Source of the DNA: Rhizophagus irregularis
Lineage: Eukaryota; Glomeromycota; Glomeromycetes; Glomerales; Glomeraceae
Length of the DNA: 64,000 nt
NCBI RefSeq assembly: GCF_026210795.1
Contig: NC_089441.1
Location: 2,604,001 to 2,668,000, forward strand
Direction of reading: 5' to 3'
Numbering within the stretch: position 1 is the stretch's first letter; each line of letters starts with the position of its first letter. The translations under genes and the position numbers were made by a program. Positions 11,443 to 21,595 of this stretch are shown here, in pieces. The notes beneath the pieces are model-generated. The model made no database searches and was not told where the DNA came from. It saw nothing but the letters and a program-made list of their open reading frames with translations.

Positions 11443-11450
11443 TATAAATA
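11443..11450 (+). promoter_or_regulatory. Probable TATA box of the ML-domain gene
   Basis: TATAAATA lies 110 bp upstream of the ATG at 11560, after a T-rich stretch. Spacing and sequence suit a regulated fungal promoter with a leader of roughly 80 nt. Confidence 0.5.
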
Positions 11451-11559
11451 GCAATGACCTCAGCTTACTCATCTCTAAGAAAAAGAGAAAAACAGATAAA
11501 TAAACAAAAAAGCTTACTCATCTTTAATACAAATCGATAATTACATTCACAAAGAAATC

Positions 11560-12021
11560 ATGAATCGAAATTTTATTTTTGCATTCGTTTTATTGGCTAT
11601 TCTTTCAACGGTCTATGCACTTCCATTTGAACTTGATGGTTTAAATGGTATAAATCCACCATTATGTCCTGTAAATGCAGAACATTTAACTTTAACAGTT
11701 TCTCCTAGTCCTATCGTTTCTGGATCACCCTTTACTTTGAATGTTTCCGGAAAACTAAATTCAGAAGTCCCTCAAAATGTCCTATTTAATGCCGCATTTC
11801 TTAAAACTGATACTTTTGAAATATTAGGTACCTTCAGTGATGATATTTGTAGTAGTCCAGGAATTACATGTCCAATTCCGGCTGGAACCGATTTTAGTAC
11901 AACAATTGAAAAAGTAGCACCAGCAGGTTTACCTGCGTCATTTGTGGTTGGGGCTGTTATTGTTGCTCAAGGTGGTACTACTATAGCCTGTACATTTATT
12001 GAAGGTTCAGCGGCACAGTAG
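11560..12021 (+). CDS. Secreted ML-domain (NPC2-like) lipid-binding protein
   Basis: Intronless frame of 153 residues. Residues 1-20 form a signal peptide (MNRNFIFAFVLLAILSTVYA, cleavage likely before LP). The mature part is a single small beta-rich domain with four cysteines at 36, 97, 104 and 144, a spacing that fits the two disulfides of MD-2-related lipid-recognition (ML) proteins. Landmarks are the start CPVNAEHLTLTVSPSPIVSG, then SPFTLNVSGKLNSEV, the CSSPGITCPIPAG loop, and an end near IACTFIEG. Fungal ML proteins include the phosphatidylglycerol/phosphatidylinositol transfer type and sterol-binding NPC2. They bind lipids in the secretory route, vacuole or outside the cell. The ligand here cannot be told. 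A decayed second copy follows 470 bp downstream. Confidence 0.82.
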   Translation: MNRNFIFAFVLLAILSTVYALPFELDGLNGINPPLCPVNAEHLTLTVSPSPIVSGSPFTLNVSGKLNSEVPQNVLFNAAFLKTDTFEILGTFSDDICSSPGITCPIPAGTDFSTTIEKVAPAGLPASFVVGAVIVAQGGTTIACTFIEGSAAQ

Positions 12022-12491
12022 TGTATAAAATTTTTTATAAGCCTTTTTTTTTATATCGAACTAGTTTAATGCTTATAAAAATATTTAGATTATAAAATTG
12101 AAACGCAATCTTAGTATAAAAAATATATATATAGATTCAAAGTTTACATTTTTACGTAGTAGATAATCTTATACATTATTTTAATTATTTTTAATAATCT
12201 TATCCATTAGTTTAATAATCTTATACATTGTTTTTTATAGAAGATCAGACTATACAAGTTTTCTTAATTTTAGTTATTTGAATTTACAATTAATAACCTA
12301 CATTATAAATTATATAATAAATTTCTTTTCAATCTAATGAATCTTGTCTATTACGTTTCCTCCGTAAAGAATATATAACAGATAATGTAAAAAATAAGTC
12401 AGTATTACATCGAACTTTCACGTGTTAATTTCCGCGCCTCTAAAAACTTCGGATAAACGTGTGGTGATTTTCGTGTCACTCATTGCGCTAT

Positions 12492-12862
12492 TTGATTCCA
12501 AAAATTCCAACACCATGTCCTGCAAATGCAAATACGTTCAATTTAACAGTTTCTCCTAATCCTATCGTTCATGGATCATCCTTTACTTTTAATGTTTCCG
12601 GAAAACTAAATTCAGAAATCCCTACAGGTACCCTATTTAATGCCGCATTTTTTAAAGAGCATGGTCTCTTTTTCGAACCTTCGCTGAAGATTTTTGTGCT
12701 AGTCCAGGAATTAGTTGTCCAATTTCGGCTGGAACCGAATTTAGTACAGGAATTCATAAAACAGCACCAGATCTGAGTCATTTGTGATTGGGACTGTTCT
12801 TATTAGTCAAAGGGATATGGTGTTTTAGCCTGTGCATTTATTAAAGGTTCAGCGACAAAGTA
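12492..12862 (+). pseudogene. Decayed tandem copy of the ML-domain gene
   Basis: The sequence reads as an ML protein from CPANANTFNLTVSPNPIVHG through VSGKLNSEIPTGTLFNAAFF. It then shifts frame after about 12670 (FAEDFCASPGISCPISAGTE is in another frame), shifts again for SFVIGTVLI, and again for VLACAFIKGSATK. The signal-peptide exon and promoter are missing. The end, including stop and 3' flank (TAGTGTATAAAATTTTTTA), matches the intact gene upstream. The duplication therefore covered the 3' UTR, and the copy later lost function. Confidence 0.88.
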
Positions 12863-13679
12863 GTGTATAAAATTTTTTACAAGCTTTTTCTTATAAATAA
12901 TCTTATACATTATTTTTTAGAGAAAATAAAAATTTATTTTGTTATTGATAAAATTGACTTTAATGTTTTATTTATTTTAAAATTATTACAAGTTTGCAAT
13001 ATTTCGATATGTATTTCATATGTTATTTTTTCTTTTTTGCAGACTAATGTCAATTTTAACCAGTGTAAAGCTTTATATAAAGTCAAAATTCTATTTCTAA
13101 ACAACAGATAATAATGAAAATTGAATTTTACATATTTTATTAATTCGTGATCCTTAACTATTACAAATCGGGGCAATTTTGTTATTTTTTCAAGTATGTA
13201 TTTCTTAAATATATTTTCAAATATAAGGTTAAATATATATAAATGCATTGGTTGGCTATATTTACTTTTAAAGTTTGACCCCTTTTCTGAAGAAATAAAA
13301 AATGTTTTATATGTGGTAAAATTTTTTTACTATAATCCTAGATTCCCGTATAACTATACAATATAACTTCTAATTCAAAAAAGTAAAATTTACTCTATAC
13401 TAAAGTAGAAATTGGTGTTAAACCAACTTTTGATAAAGAAAATTCATGTAAAGATCTGTTTTATGATTTTGTATTTTCCTCATATTTTATTAATTTAAAA
13501 ATTCTCTACTTTTTAAATGGATTGCAAATTAAAAGTATTAATTTATGATCTATATGTATAAGTTAACTGCAAAAAATTCATATATGATTTCAGTACAAAT
13601 TTTATATTGATCATTAGTAATTTTTTCTGATACTCAATTTTCATTTCTTAAATAATATTCTTTTATACAAACCTATTTA
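12863..13679. other. AT-rich intergenic sequence
   Basis: Overlapping short frames on both strands around 12863-13248 are AT-rich and without motifs. No supported feature. Confidence 0.4.
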
Positions 13680-13680
13680 T

Positions 13681-14032
13681 CCTAGGATAAATCTAATTGT
13701 AACAGCCTGTTACGCGTCTTATTTGTAACAACCCCCAATTTTATCCAATTAAAATTTAAGATCAGGCGTAATGTAAACAAAAACAAAAGATCAGTCGTGT
13801 AACTAAGACAAAAGAATTTTTTAAAAAATTTCAAGAAACTGCTTATAACTTAAAATTTTGTCTATGAAACTGTCTTAAATACATTAAGTAAAAGTTTTCC
13901 AAATTAAATTTTGCATATAAAAATTTTATTTGTAAAACACATATTAAATTTATTATTAAAAAAAAATAAAAAAAGGATGTTACAAATAAGATATGTAACA
14001 GGCTGTTACAAATACATTTTTTCTTTATCCTA
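13681..14032. mobile_element. MITE-like element with terminal inverted repeats of about 50 bp
   Basis: The left end (GGATAAA..TTGTAACAGCCTGTTAC.GTCTTATTTGTAACA, about 13684-13730) is mirrored at the right end (TGTTACAAATAAGATATGTAACAGGCTGTTACAA..TTTATCC, about 13979-14032). The outer tips GGATAAA and TTTATCC match. The arms differ by a few substitutions. The AT-rich centre has no coding capacity. This is a non-autonomous DNA element or its remains. Confidence 0.75.
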
Positions 14033-14175
14033 AAGTTCCAAATAGTTTATTTTTTACAATAATTTTTTTATATAATTTTTTATTTCTATTTGACATTTCC
14101 ATTTTCTGCAATTGACTTGTAGATCACAAATTAATATTAATTATTAATAAAATCATTAAAGTGAAAGTACAATTT

Positions 14176-14691
14176 TATCCTTTAAACTGTAAGGACTAAA
14201 ATTAATTTTAAGAATTTTTGAATTTTTAAAATATCTTAAGATCTAGTGATCAGACAAAATTATATTAATTAAATTCCTTTTATTAAAGCGCATCTAATAG
14301 TAATAAAATTATAATTCTAAAATTAATAAATAAAATGTTATATTAATTTATAAATTTTTAGATTTTATAAGTTATTCTATCACATAATATTTGTAGAAGA
14401 ACAATTTTATTTTATCAGATTCTTCTTATTAATACATATTAAATGGTGGTAATTTTATATTTCTAGGGTTAATGGATAAAAAGATATTTCAATTTAAAAA
14501 ATTTAGCTATTTACTTTTAAAAAATCATTAATCAAATTGAACTTTTTTTTCAATTTTTACTTAAAAAATACTATAGAATTTATTACAAAAATATTGGTTT
14601 ATATAATAAAATATTTTAGATATTTAAAAGTGTCTTTAATTAAAAAATAAAATTGCAGGCAAATTTGGCTGCAAAACAGTTTAAAGGATAA
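14176..14691. repeat. 15-bp perfect inverted repeats enclosing about 490 bp
   Basis: TATCCTTTAAACTGT at 14176-14190 and its exact reverse complement ACAGTTTAAAGGATA at 14677-14691. The interior is AT-rich without a frame. It may be another TIR element, but no target duplication is obvious, so I class it as a repeat. Confidence 0.45.
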
Positions 14692-14952
14692 TATATTTTT
14701 CATAGAATTAAATAAAATTTCTACATTTTATAATATTATACTTCAAAATATAAATTAATTCCCATATTTTCTACTACATTTTCATATTCATTTCCATGTT
14801 CATATCCAAATATATTAATAAAACATTTTTACTATGTTTCCATATTTTACATCACAACTATTAAATATTTTCTTAATAATGGCAAGATAATACAAAATAA
14901 ATAATTTATATATTTTAATTTGTAATTTATTAAGGAAATAATAATTTTACGC

Positions 14953-15086
14953 AGGTGCATTGCAATGCACCCTCCTTTTTTGGAAATTATTAAATAGTAA
15001 ATTTGCTAATCATAACGTGATCATAAATGATCGACAAATTTACTATTTAAAAATTTTCAAAAAAGGGGATGCGTTCAAACGCAGAT
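14953..15086. mobile_element. Foldback element with a small palindrome at each end
   Basis: The arms TCCTTTTTTGGAAATTATTAAATAGTAAATTTG (about 14972-15004) and CAAATTTACTATTTAAAAATTTTCAAAAAAGGGGA (about 15035-15069) are inverted copies. Outside each arm sits a short palindrome, GTGCATTGCAATGCAC (14956-14971) on the left and TGCGTTCAAACGCA (about 15070-15083) on the right. This gives a three-hairpin outline. The 63-codon frame across it is not a gene. Confidence 0.6.
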
Positions 15087-15623
15087 GCATTCAAATTTTA
15101 AACCCATTTACTATTAATCAATTTCTGAAAATAAAATATAATTTAAAGTAAAATAAAATTTTTATGTTAATAATAAAATTTAATAATTTATTTTTAATTA
15201 ATTCATATTTTATTTGTAAAATAAAAACTCTTCTATTATTATTACTAAGGTTGCTTGCCAAAACTAGGAGGTTTCGGTAAGATAGTATATGTGAAACTGC
15301 TAAAACTAGTTTCGCAAAATCGCCTTAAAATGCTGAAATGCCAAAACTGCTAAAATCTGCAAAACTGTTTTGACGTTTTAGCATAGTATATCATATGATA
15401 TACATATAGTTTTAGCATTCACTATAATCTGCGATTTGCAGATTTTATTCTGATCAGTTTTGGTACATCATATGACTTACCAATCATACTAATTTCTGAT
15501 CTGATAATCTTTTTTTTTATTAAAAAAAAAAGGTTAAAAAAAAACATTTTTATTGTTTATAGTTGGAAAAAATAAACCCACCCTAAACATGAAAGGTTGG
15601 GTTTTTAATTTATTTTCGTTAAA

Positions 15624-15731
15624 ATGCCACCAAAAAACTATTTTGTCATGGAGCTGGCTCATTAAAACAATCCAATAAGCCATTTAAATCAAAACATGCA
15701 ACCAAAGGAACCATTAGAGATAAAACAAAAG
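15624..15731 (+). pseudogene. TSR1: Captured first-exon fragment resembling ribosome-biogenesis protein TSR1
   Basis: From 15647 the frame reads HGAGSLKQSNKPFKSKHATK then GTIRDKTK and stops at AAAG/GTTAAC, a plausible 5' splice site. The pattern LK..NK.(F/Y)KSKHA(S/T)KG is, to my knowledge, the N-terminus of the TSR1 family, GTPase-like factors of 40S subunit assembly. An ATG with MPPKNY lies just upstream (15624) but one base out of frame, so the fragment is frameshifted. No later TSR1 exon follows. It sits inside a TIR element, so it is read as a transduplicated gene fragment and not as the working gene. The family match is from memory. Confidence 0.65.
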
Positions 15732-15809
15732 GTTAACAAATTTTTTTTTTGCTTTTCGATAGTAAAACATTCGAAATGACATTAGTATTATATCAAATTT
15801 TTTGTCTCA

Positions 15810-16610
15810 TTATTTATTTTTTTTGTAGAAATGTCACTAACATTCCTTTTCTCTTTTTTTCTTTAGAGACACCTTCTAGACCTGGAATTTGGCGAAGTGG
15901 TAGGTTGGAAAAGGGGAGGTATGGTTTTATTTTAATTATAAGAACATACCTAACATTCCTTTTCTCTTTTTTTCTTTAGGGATACCTTCCGGACTTTAAA
16001 TTTGGTGTAATGGTAGGTTGGAAAGGGGAAGTGTTGTTTTATTTTAATTTAGGAACGTACCTAACGTTCTTTTCTCTTTTTTTACTTTAGAGCACCTTCT
16101 GGACCTGAAATTCGATGAAATGGTAGGTTGAAAAGGGGGAAGTGTTGTTTAACTTGTTTAATTTTAATTGTAGGAACGTACCTAACATTCCTTTTCTCTT
16201 TTTTTACTTTAGGGTGCCTTTCAGACCTAGAATTTGGCAAAACAGTAGGTTGAAAAGGGAAATGTTGGTTTTTTTTCATTATAGGAACGTATCTAACAGT
16301 CCTTTTTCTTTACTTTAGAGTTATTCTTTTGGGATATAAATTCTGTTGAAATGAAATAAAAACAGCCTCCTGAACGAACCAAAACTTAGAATGTAAGAAA
16401 TGGGAAAGGGGAGTTTTTTTAAATATTAAAGAAACATACTGACGTTTCTTTATTTTTATTAGGTTACCAGACTCCTTGGACGAACCTGGACTTTGGAATG
16501 TTAGTTGGAAAAAGGAGAGGTGATTTTTTTTAATATTAAAAACGTTACTAACGTTTCTTTTTTCTACATTTTTTAGATTATCGGACATTTGGGTGAACAA
16601 AACTCGGGTG
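15810..16610 (+). repeat. Tandem array of about seven exon-like units of about 110-120 bp
   Basis: Each unit has a T-rich tract ending in TTTAG (splice-acceptor-like), an exon-like part of 45-50 nt with a core like ACCTTC(T/C)GGACCTGAAATTTGG and TGGTAGGTTGGAAAAGGGG, then a T-rich spacer with AGGAACGTACCTAAC. Acceptor-like TAGs lie near 15867, 15979, 16090, 16214, 16317, 16462 and 16577. The first four units are clearest; the last three are more diverged. In one frame the cores share a pattern like DLEFGEVVGWKRG, DFKFGVMVGWKGE and NLDFGMLVGKRRG. Two copies have lost that frame through TGA. Expansion by tandem duplication inside the mobile element is likely. Confidence 0.7.
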
Positions 16611-16987
16611 GAGACTGGGGAGTTTACTTCAAAGAAATGTAATCTCTTTATTATTGTAATAATTGTAATAAAATAAAAAAATATTAAGTAAAACAATAAA
16701 AATTACAATAATTTTTTTTTAATTACATATAAATTTATTAGACAATTTGAAATTAAAAAAAAAAATGCTAAAAAATATTAGAATAGCGAAAATATGACAA
16801 AATTCATATAAAATATTAATGCTTGTTATACCGAAACTATGGATAAACTTAATTATAGAGGTTTCACAAATTTTGGCAGTTTCGCACATTTTGGCAGTTT
16901 TGCAGTTTTGCAGTTTTGCAGTTTTGCCACTATGTAAGGGGTTTCACCCTTTGGCATTAGGCCAAATAGGTTTCGGCAGGCAACCTT

Positions 16988-17400
16988 AATTATTACATCA
17001 TTAGGAAGCTTACAGATATTATGTAATTATTAAAGGGAGGAAGGGGGTAACCAAAATCTTACATTACACTTAATAAAATATATAATTGATAAATACTATA
17101 ATTTGATTGGTTATTAAATCTGACAAGGGGGAAAGTAAGTTTATATTAAACTGAATATTATGTAATATATGTAACTCCCTTATTATATCATTATTATCAT
17201 GTAATTTAAAAGTCTCCTTCTAAACTTAACCATAAACTTTCTATATGTCTAAAATATTAAGATATCTATATCTTTTTACTAACTAATTTCCTATCTAATT
17301 TTATATATTACAATATTAATGCATTTAATATCAAAATTAAAGTTTAAAGAGAATGATATAAAAAAAGATGTTAAAAATTAAGTAATAAAAATGGATTTAA
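16988..17400. other. AT-rich spacer
   Basis: Contains short G-rich patches (AAAGGGAGGAAGGGGGTAA near 17032-17050, CAAGGGGGAAAGTAAG near 17124-17140). No gene seen. Confidence 0.4.
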
Positions 17401-18240
17401 AAAAAAATAAAAAGCTAGATATGTAAAAATAGAAAATAAGTAATTTAATAATAAAAAGATAAAAGTAAATAAAATATTTTATCAAGAGAAAAGTAATATT
17501 ATTAAATTTTAATGAATTATTTGAAAAAATTTATTTAAAAAAATAGATAAGACTAAAAAACTAAAAATGATTATTATTGAAATAATTAGAAAAACTATAA
17601 TAGTAAAAAATTCAATTAAACAATTAGAAAAAAAAAGTAAGTTAAAAGTGATATTTAATAAATTTAAAAGAAAAAGAAATAATGATAAAAGTTTTAAAGA
17701 ATTATTAAAAGAATATAAATAGTTATTTAAAAAGTTAATAATAAAAAAAATTAATAAATGAATAATAGAATTTAATGACAAAAATGTAATTATATTGGAT
17801 AAATCACTATATAGTAAATATTTTTATAAAATTTTTTATAAAAAATTAATTAATCCATATGGAAACTATAAAATAAAAAAAAAATATTCAAATATAAAAA
17901 CATTATAGATAATGTAATAGTTATTTTTTTTAGAAAATAGAAGATGTTGAGATAATTATATTGATAGAGAAATAAAAAAAAATAATGAAAAATAAAGATA
18001 CATTACAGTTTTTTTTTTAAAAAAAAAAAAATAATGAAAAATATAAAGCTTTATATGAAACTTTAAACAGAAAAAATATATTATATATGAATATAATTAA
18101 TATATTTAAAGAGTATCATATAGTCTATAATAATATAAAAAGATATAAAAAAGTATAGATTAAGAAATAATAATAAAAGTTAAAAAAAATATATTAAAAA
18201 ATTAAAGAATTATTAAATTAAAAATAAATAAAAATGAATA
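17401..18240. other. Nearly pure A/T island with strong A excess on + strand
   Basis: Long stretches contain almost no C and little G, with A far above T on the + strand. Parts of the + strand translate as lysine/asparagine/isoleucine-rich peptide broken by many stops, for example around 17790-17905 (LDKSLYSKYFYK). That is what an old coding sequence, such as a mobile-element gene, would look like after loss of C and G. The opposite-strand frame at 17509-17781 is just the mirror of this bias. Confidence 0.4.
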
Positions 18241-18470
18241 TAAATATGATATAAAGGAATTGCTAACCATCACCTGAATGATTGTTATTTAGATGATTAT
18301 TGCCTGGAGTTTTTTTTCAAATATGTTATATGATATATAATATATAAAGTAAATTTTCTGATAGCTAATTTTTTTAATTTAATTAATTTTGATTAATTAA
18401 ACTTTAATTTTATTGTGAAGATATTTTTAAAAAATTTTTTTGCAAATATATTTATTTAATAAAATTTTAC

Positions 18471-19240
18471 ATATCTGCCGATTTGCGGAATTAACAAAAT
18501 TCGTCTAAATTAAGGAATTTGCCAATAATTTAATAAAAATTAGGTAAATTAAGTTTTGCAAAAATGATCACACTTGTGCTACATGATCATATGACAGATA
18601 TTAAGAAATTACTTCAACAAAAAGTAGTGTTAAAAAAATTTTTTTCTTTTGTAAACTCCCTATTAAACTCTCCATCAACTCTCCATCAACTTTTCAAACA
18701 GTTTTTACATCAAGTAAGTTGAGAATTTTTGCAAGTATATTTATAATTATTTTATATTAGATACAACTTGGAGCTGTTTTTTTATTTTTTTTTTATAGTT
18801 TATAGAAAAAATTTATTTAGAAAGCAAAATTATTCAAAAAAAATCTTTTCAATAAATAAATAACTTTAAATATTAATAACGATGTTTTAGCAGATTTAGA
18901 TTATGTATTGATTAGTTGTTTAATTAAAATCTATTTGATATTTATTATTAATTATTTTTCAGTTAATTTTTTTTCATTAAATCATTAAATATTCTGAATT
19001 TTGTAAAGTTTTTCTTTTGTTTTTTTTAATAAACTAACTTTATAATATTTTTTTCCTTTTTTTCTAGAAACTCCTTCTACTGGCTTCGGGTTAAAGAGGT
19101 AAATATTTTGGGAGAGGTCTTAAAAGTTTTTTTATATATTTTTTGACATTTTTTCTTACGTAAAAATGGGGTTTGATCGATTTTAATCGGTACTGCGCCA
19201 CATAACTGATGATTGGCAAATTCCGCAAATCGGTAGATAT
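18471..19240. mobile_element. TIR element of about 770 bp with a single exon-like unit
   Basis: The left end ATATCTGCCGATTTGCGGAATT (from 18471) is mirrored by AATTCCGCAAATCGGTAGATAT (to about 19240) with one mismatch. Inside, TTTTTTTCTAG at about 19057-19067 is followed by a 32-nt exon-like piece (ACTCCTTCTACTGGCTTCGGGTTAAAGAG) and a donor-like GTAAAT. The piece can read TPSTGFGLKR, which resembles the TPSRPGIWRSGRLEKGR reading of the first unit in the 15.2-kb element. A further donor-like CAA/GTAAGT lies near 18713. No transposase frame. Confidence 0.6.
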
Positions 19241-19409
19241 GATTTGCAAATATTAAATTTAAATCACATATTTATGATTTTAAAGAAAAAAATTACTGTA
19301 TTTATTTTTAATAAAGTAATACAAATAAAAAAATAATAACAATAAATAAAAAAAATAAGTAAATTACAATGATTAAAAAGAAAGATGCTAATAAAAAAAA
19401 TAAGATAAC

Positions 19410-19640
19410 AATGGAATAATGAAAAGTAATAGAAGATGAAAAAAAGTAAAAAAGAGTAATAAGAAGTAATAGAAAATAAAAAGGAGAAATAGAATATAAT
19501 GAAAAATAAAATAGTAATAAAAGATGAAAAGAAGTGATAAAAGATAAAGAGAAGTAATGGGAGGTAAAAAAAGTGATAAGAAATAATAAGAAATGATGAG
19601 AAGTAAAAGGAGTAATAGGAAATAAAAAGAAGTGATAAAA
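19410..19640. repeat. Degenerate purine-rich tandem repeat
   Basis: An irregular repetition of AGAAGTAATA, GATAAAAAG and related 8-12-bp words runs for about 230 bp with purines almost exclusively on the + strand apart from T. Unit boundaries are blurred. Confidence 0.55.
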
Positions 19641-21149
19641 GATTCTACTAATTCTATTTTGAATTACAATAACTTTTCAAATATTCTTTATTAGTTTATA
19701 GATAAATCAATTGTATTAAATAATATTACACTACAAATTATATAATAATAATATGTGAAACTAAAAATATAAATAATATAAATCTAGTACTAATATTTTT
19801 CTTTAATATTTCCAGAGTTTCAGAATTTAAGCAAAAGATATTTAATAGGATAGATATGAAATTCAAATCAAATACTTTTTGTACAATATGCAATAAAAGT
19901 TATATGCAATTTGTATAAAAACAAATTCAATTTACGCATCTAATACTATATTTGCAAAATCTTAAATTTTCATATATAAAATTTTAAAATTATAAATTAT
20001 GCTATATGCAAAATAGAATTATGTATAATTTGCAAAAATTAAAAAGTAGAGTGCATTCTATAAATTCTGCAAATAGATTTCATACACTAGGTAGATATGA
20101 AAATTGAATGATAATGTTTTCTTTTTGCCAAAAAATAACTCAAAAATCAATATAATGTAGATCACTATAAAATAGTAAAAGTTTCTATAATTTATATTTT
20201 AGTTAATTATTAGGTAGGAAAAAATTTTTAATCTGTCATTAAAGATTAAGAAATAGGGATAATATATCTATTTGTTATATTAAATCAATAGATTTACTAC
20301 ATTCCAAATTTTTTATTTTATTTTACAATATTTGTTTAATTTCTTTAATAAAATGGACATTGAGTTAATGTTTAAACCTGAATTCTTAATGAATAAATGA
20401 GTTGACTTATTAAGAATAATACAAACTTAGATTGGTACTTATTAAGGAAATTTAATTCAATTTTTTACTGGATTAATTCAGATTAATTAATAAGTTAATA
20501 ATAGTTAATTAATAGTTTGATAAAAAGTTTTAACAGTTAGATAGCAAATGTTTAATAGGTTAATAATAGTTTTAATCAGATCAAATATATATATTGTATA
20601 AAAATGTGAAAAGTTTCTTCAACTCATTTAATTAACTATTAAACTTATAACTTAATAATCTGTTATAAAACTGATATTTGATATCATTTATTGGGTTAAA
20701 CCAGTTATATCTGATAGTTAATTTTAAACTTGAGTAAAATCTATTAGTTAAAATTTAAAATCATAAATTTAATATTAATAAATATCTATTATAACCTATT
20801 AATAATAGGTTATAGATTTAAACATTATATTAAATTATTTGCTAAGTAATAATTTGTATTTTAGACTTATTATGTATGGTACAAATAAGAAATATCATAA
20901 TTTATTAATCTTAATAATAGTCTTAAACTAATCAATAAATTTGATATGATTATATAAATACTTGTAGTTAATCAATCATTCATTTCAGTCAATTTAAATA
21001 GTATTTTTATTTATAGTTAGGATGATGATCTAGATAACTTATATGCAAAGATAATAAATTTTTTTCAGATGTCAATATTGGTCTTCAATATTTGACTGCC
21101 TTTTGTTAAACCATTTATTAACAGAAGCAAATTTCAATTTTTTTATCTG
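19641..21149. other. AT-rich sequence without genes
   Basis: Many TTAATTAATAG-type words around 20450-20830 give a weakly repetitive texture. No frame longer than background and no clear inverted repeats. Confidence 0.4.
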
Positions 21150-21150
21150 T

Positions 21151-21595
21151 ATATGGTGGTCGTCACCTATAAACAACAATATTAATAATAGTCCAAAATT
21201 TAAAATTTTATTTATTTATATTGTGTAACTTATTTTTAAAGTACTTTGCTAAAATATAATAATTGCTGCGTGAGCGGCAAAATTTTTTTTTGCTATATTA
21301 CATGGAATTCTTGTGGATTTCCATGGAATTTTTGTAAAATCCATAAAAATTACATAAAAACTAGTCCGAAATTTTATGTTTTTATTATGACTACTTATTA
21401 AAATTATCTAACTTTAACCCATAATATTAATTAAAATTCTTATTAAATTCTATAAAATAACCCGATAGAAATGTTCGATACATGTTGTTCTATCATTTTA
21501 TCGGTTTAGTTTTTTCTTTTTACTATTCAATTTACAATTTATAAAAATTTGAAGTCACATAATATTAGTGTTTATGAGCTGACGACACCATATCA
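21151..21595. mobile_element. Possible MITE of about 445 bp with short terminal inverted repeats
   Basis: ATATGGTGGTCGTCACC at 21151-21167 is mirrored, with one base of length difference, by GACGACACCATAT near 21581-21593. The interior holds a local direct/inverted repetition of CATGGAATT and AAAATCCATAAAAATTACAT. No coding capacity. Confidence 0.4.

Larger units (their letters stand above)
15248..16986. mobile_element. 1.74-kb TIR element with captured exon and tandem exon-like units
   Basis: Terminal inverted repeats start AGGTTGCTTGCC.AAACTA..GGTTTCGG on the left and end CC.AAATAGGTTTCGGCAGGCAACCT on the right. Both tips are next to the dinucleotide TA (15246-15247 and 16987-16988), as expected for a TA target duplication of Tc1/mariner-like or similar elements. 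Long subterminal regions on both sides repeat GCAGTTTTG and GCTAAAAC motifs in opposite orientation. No transposase frame survives or was present. Inside are a TSR1-like exon (15624-15731) and an array of exon-like units (15810-16610). It therefore looks like a non-autonomous element that has picked up gene sequence. Confidence 0.7.

Noticed and set aside
17509-17781. 90-codon hydrophobic minus-strand ORF as a membrane protein
   Set aside because: Leu/Ile/Phe/Asn richness follows from the A-rich opposite strand; no Gly, Pro or Trp and no family signal.
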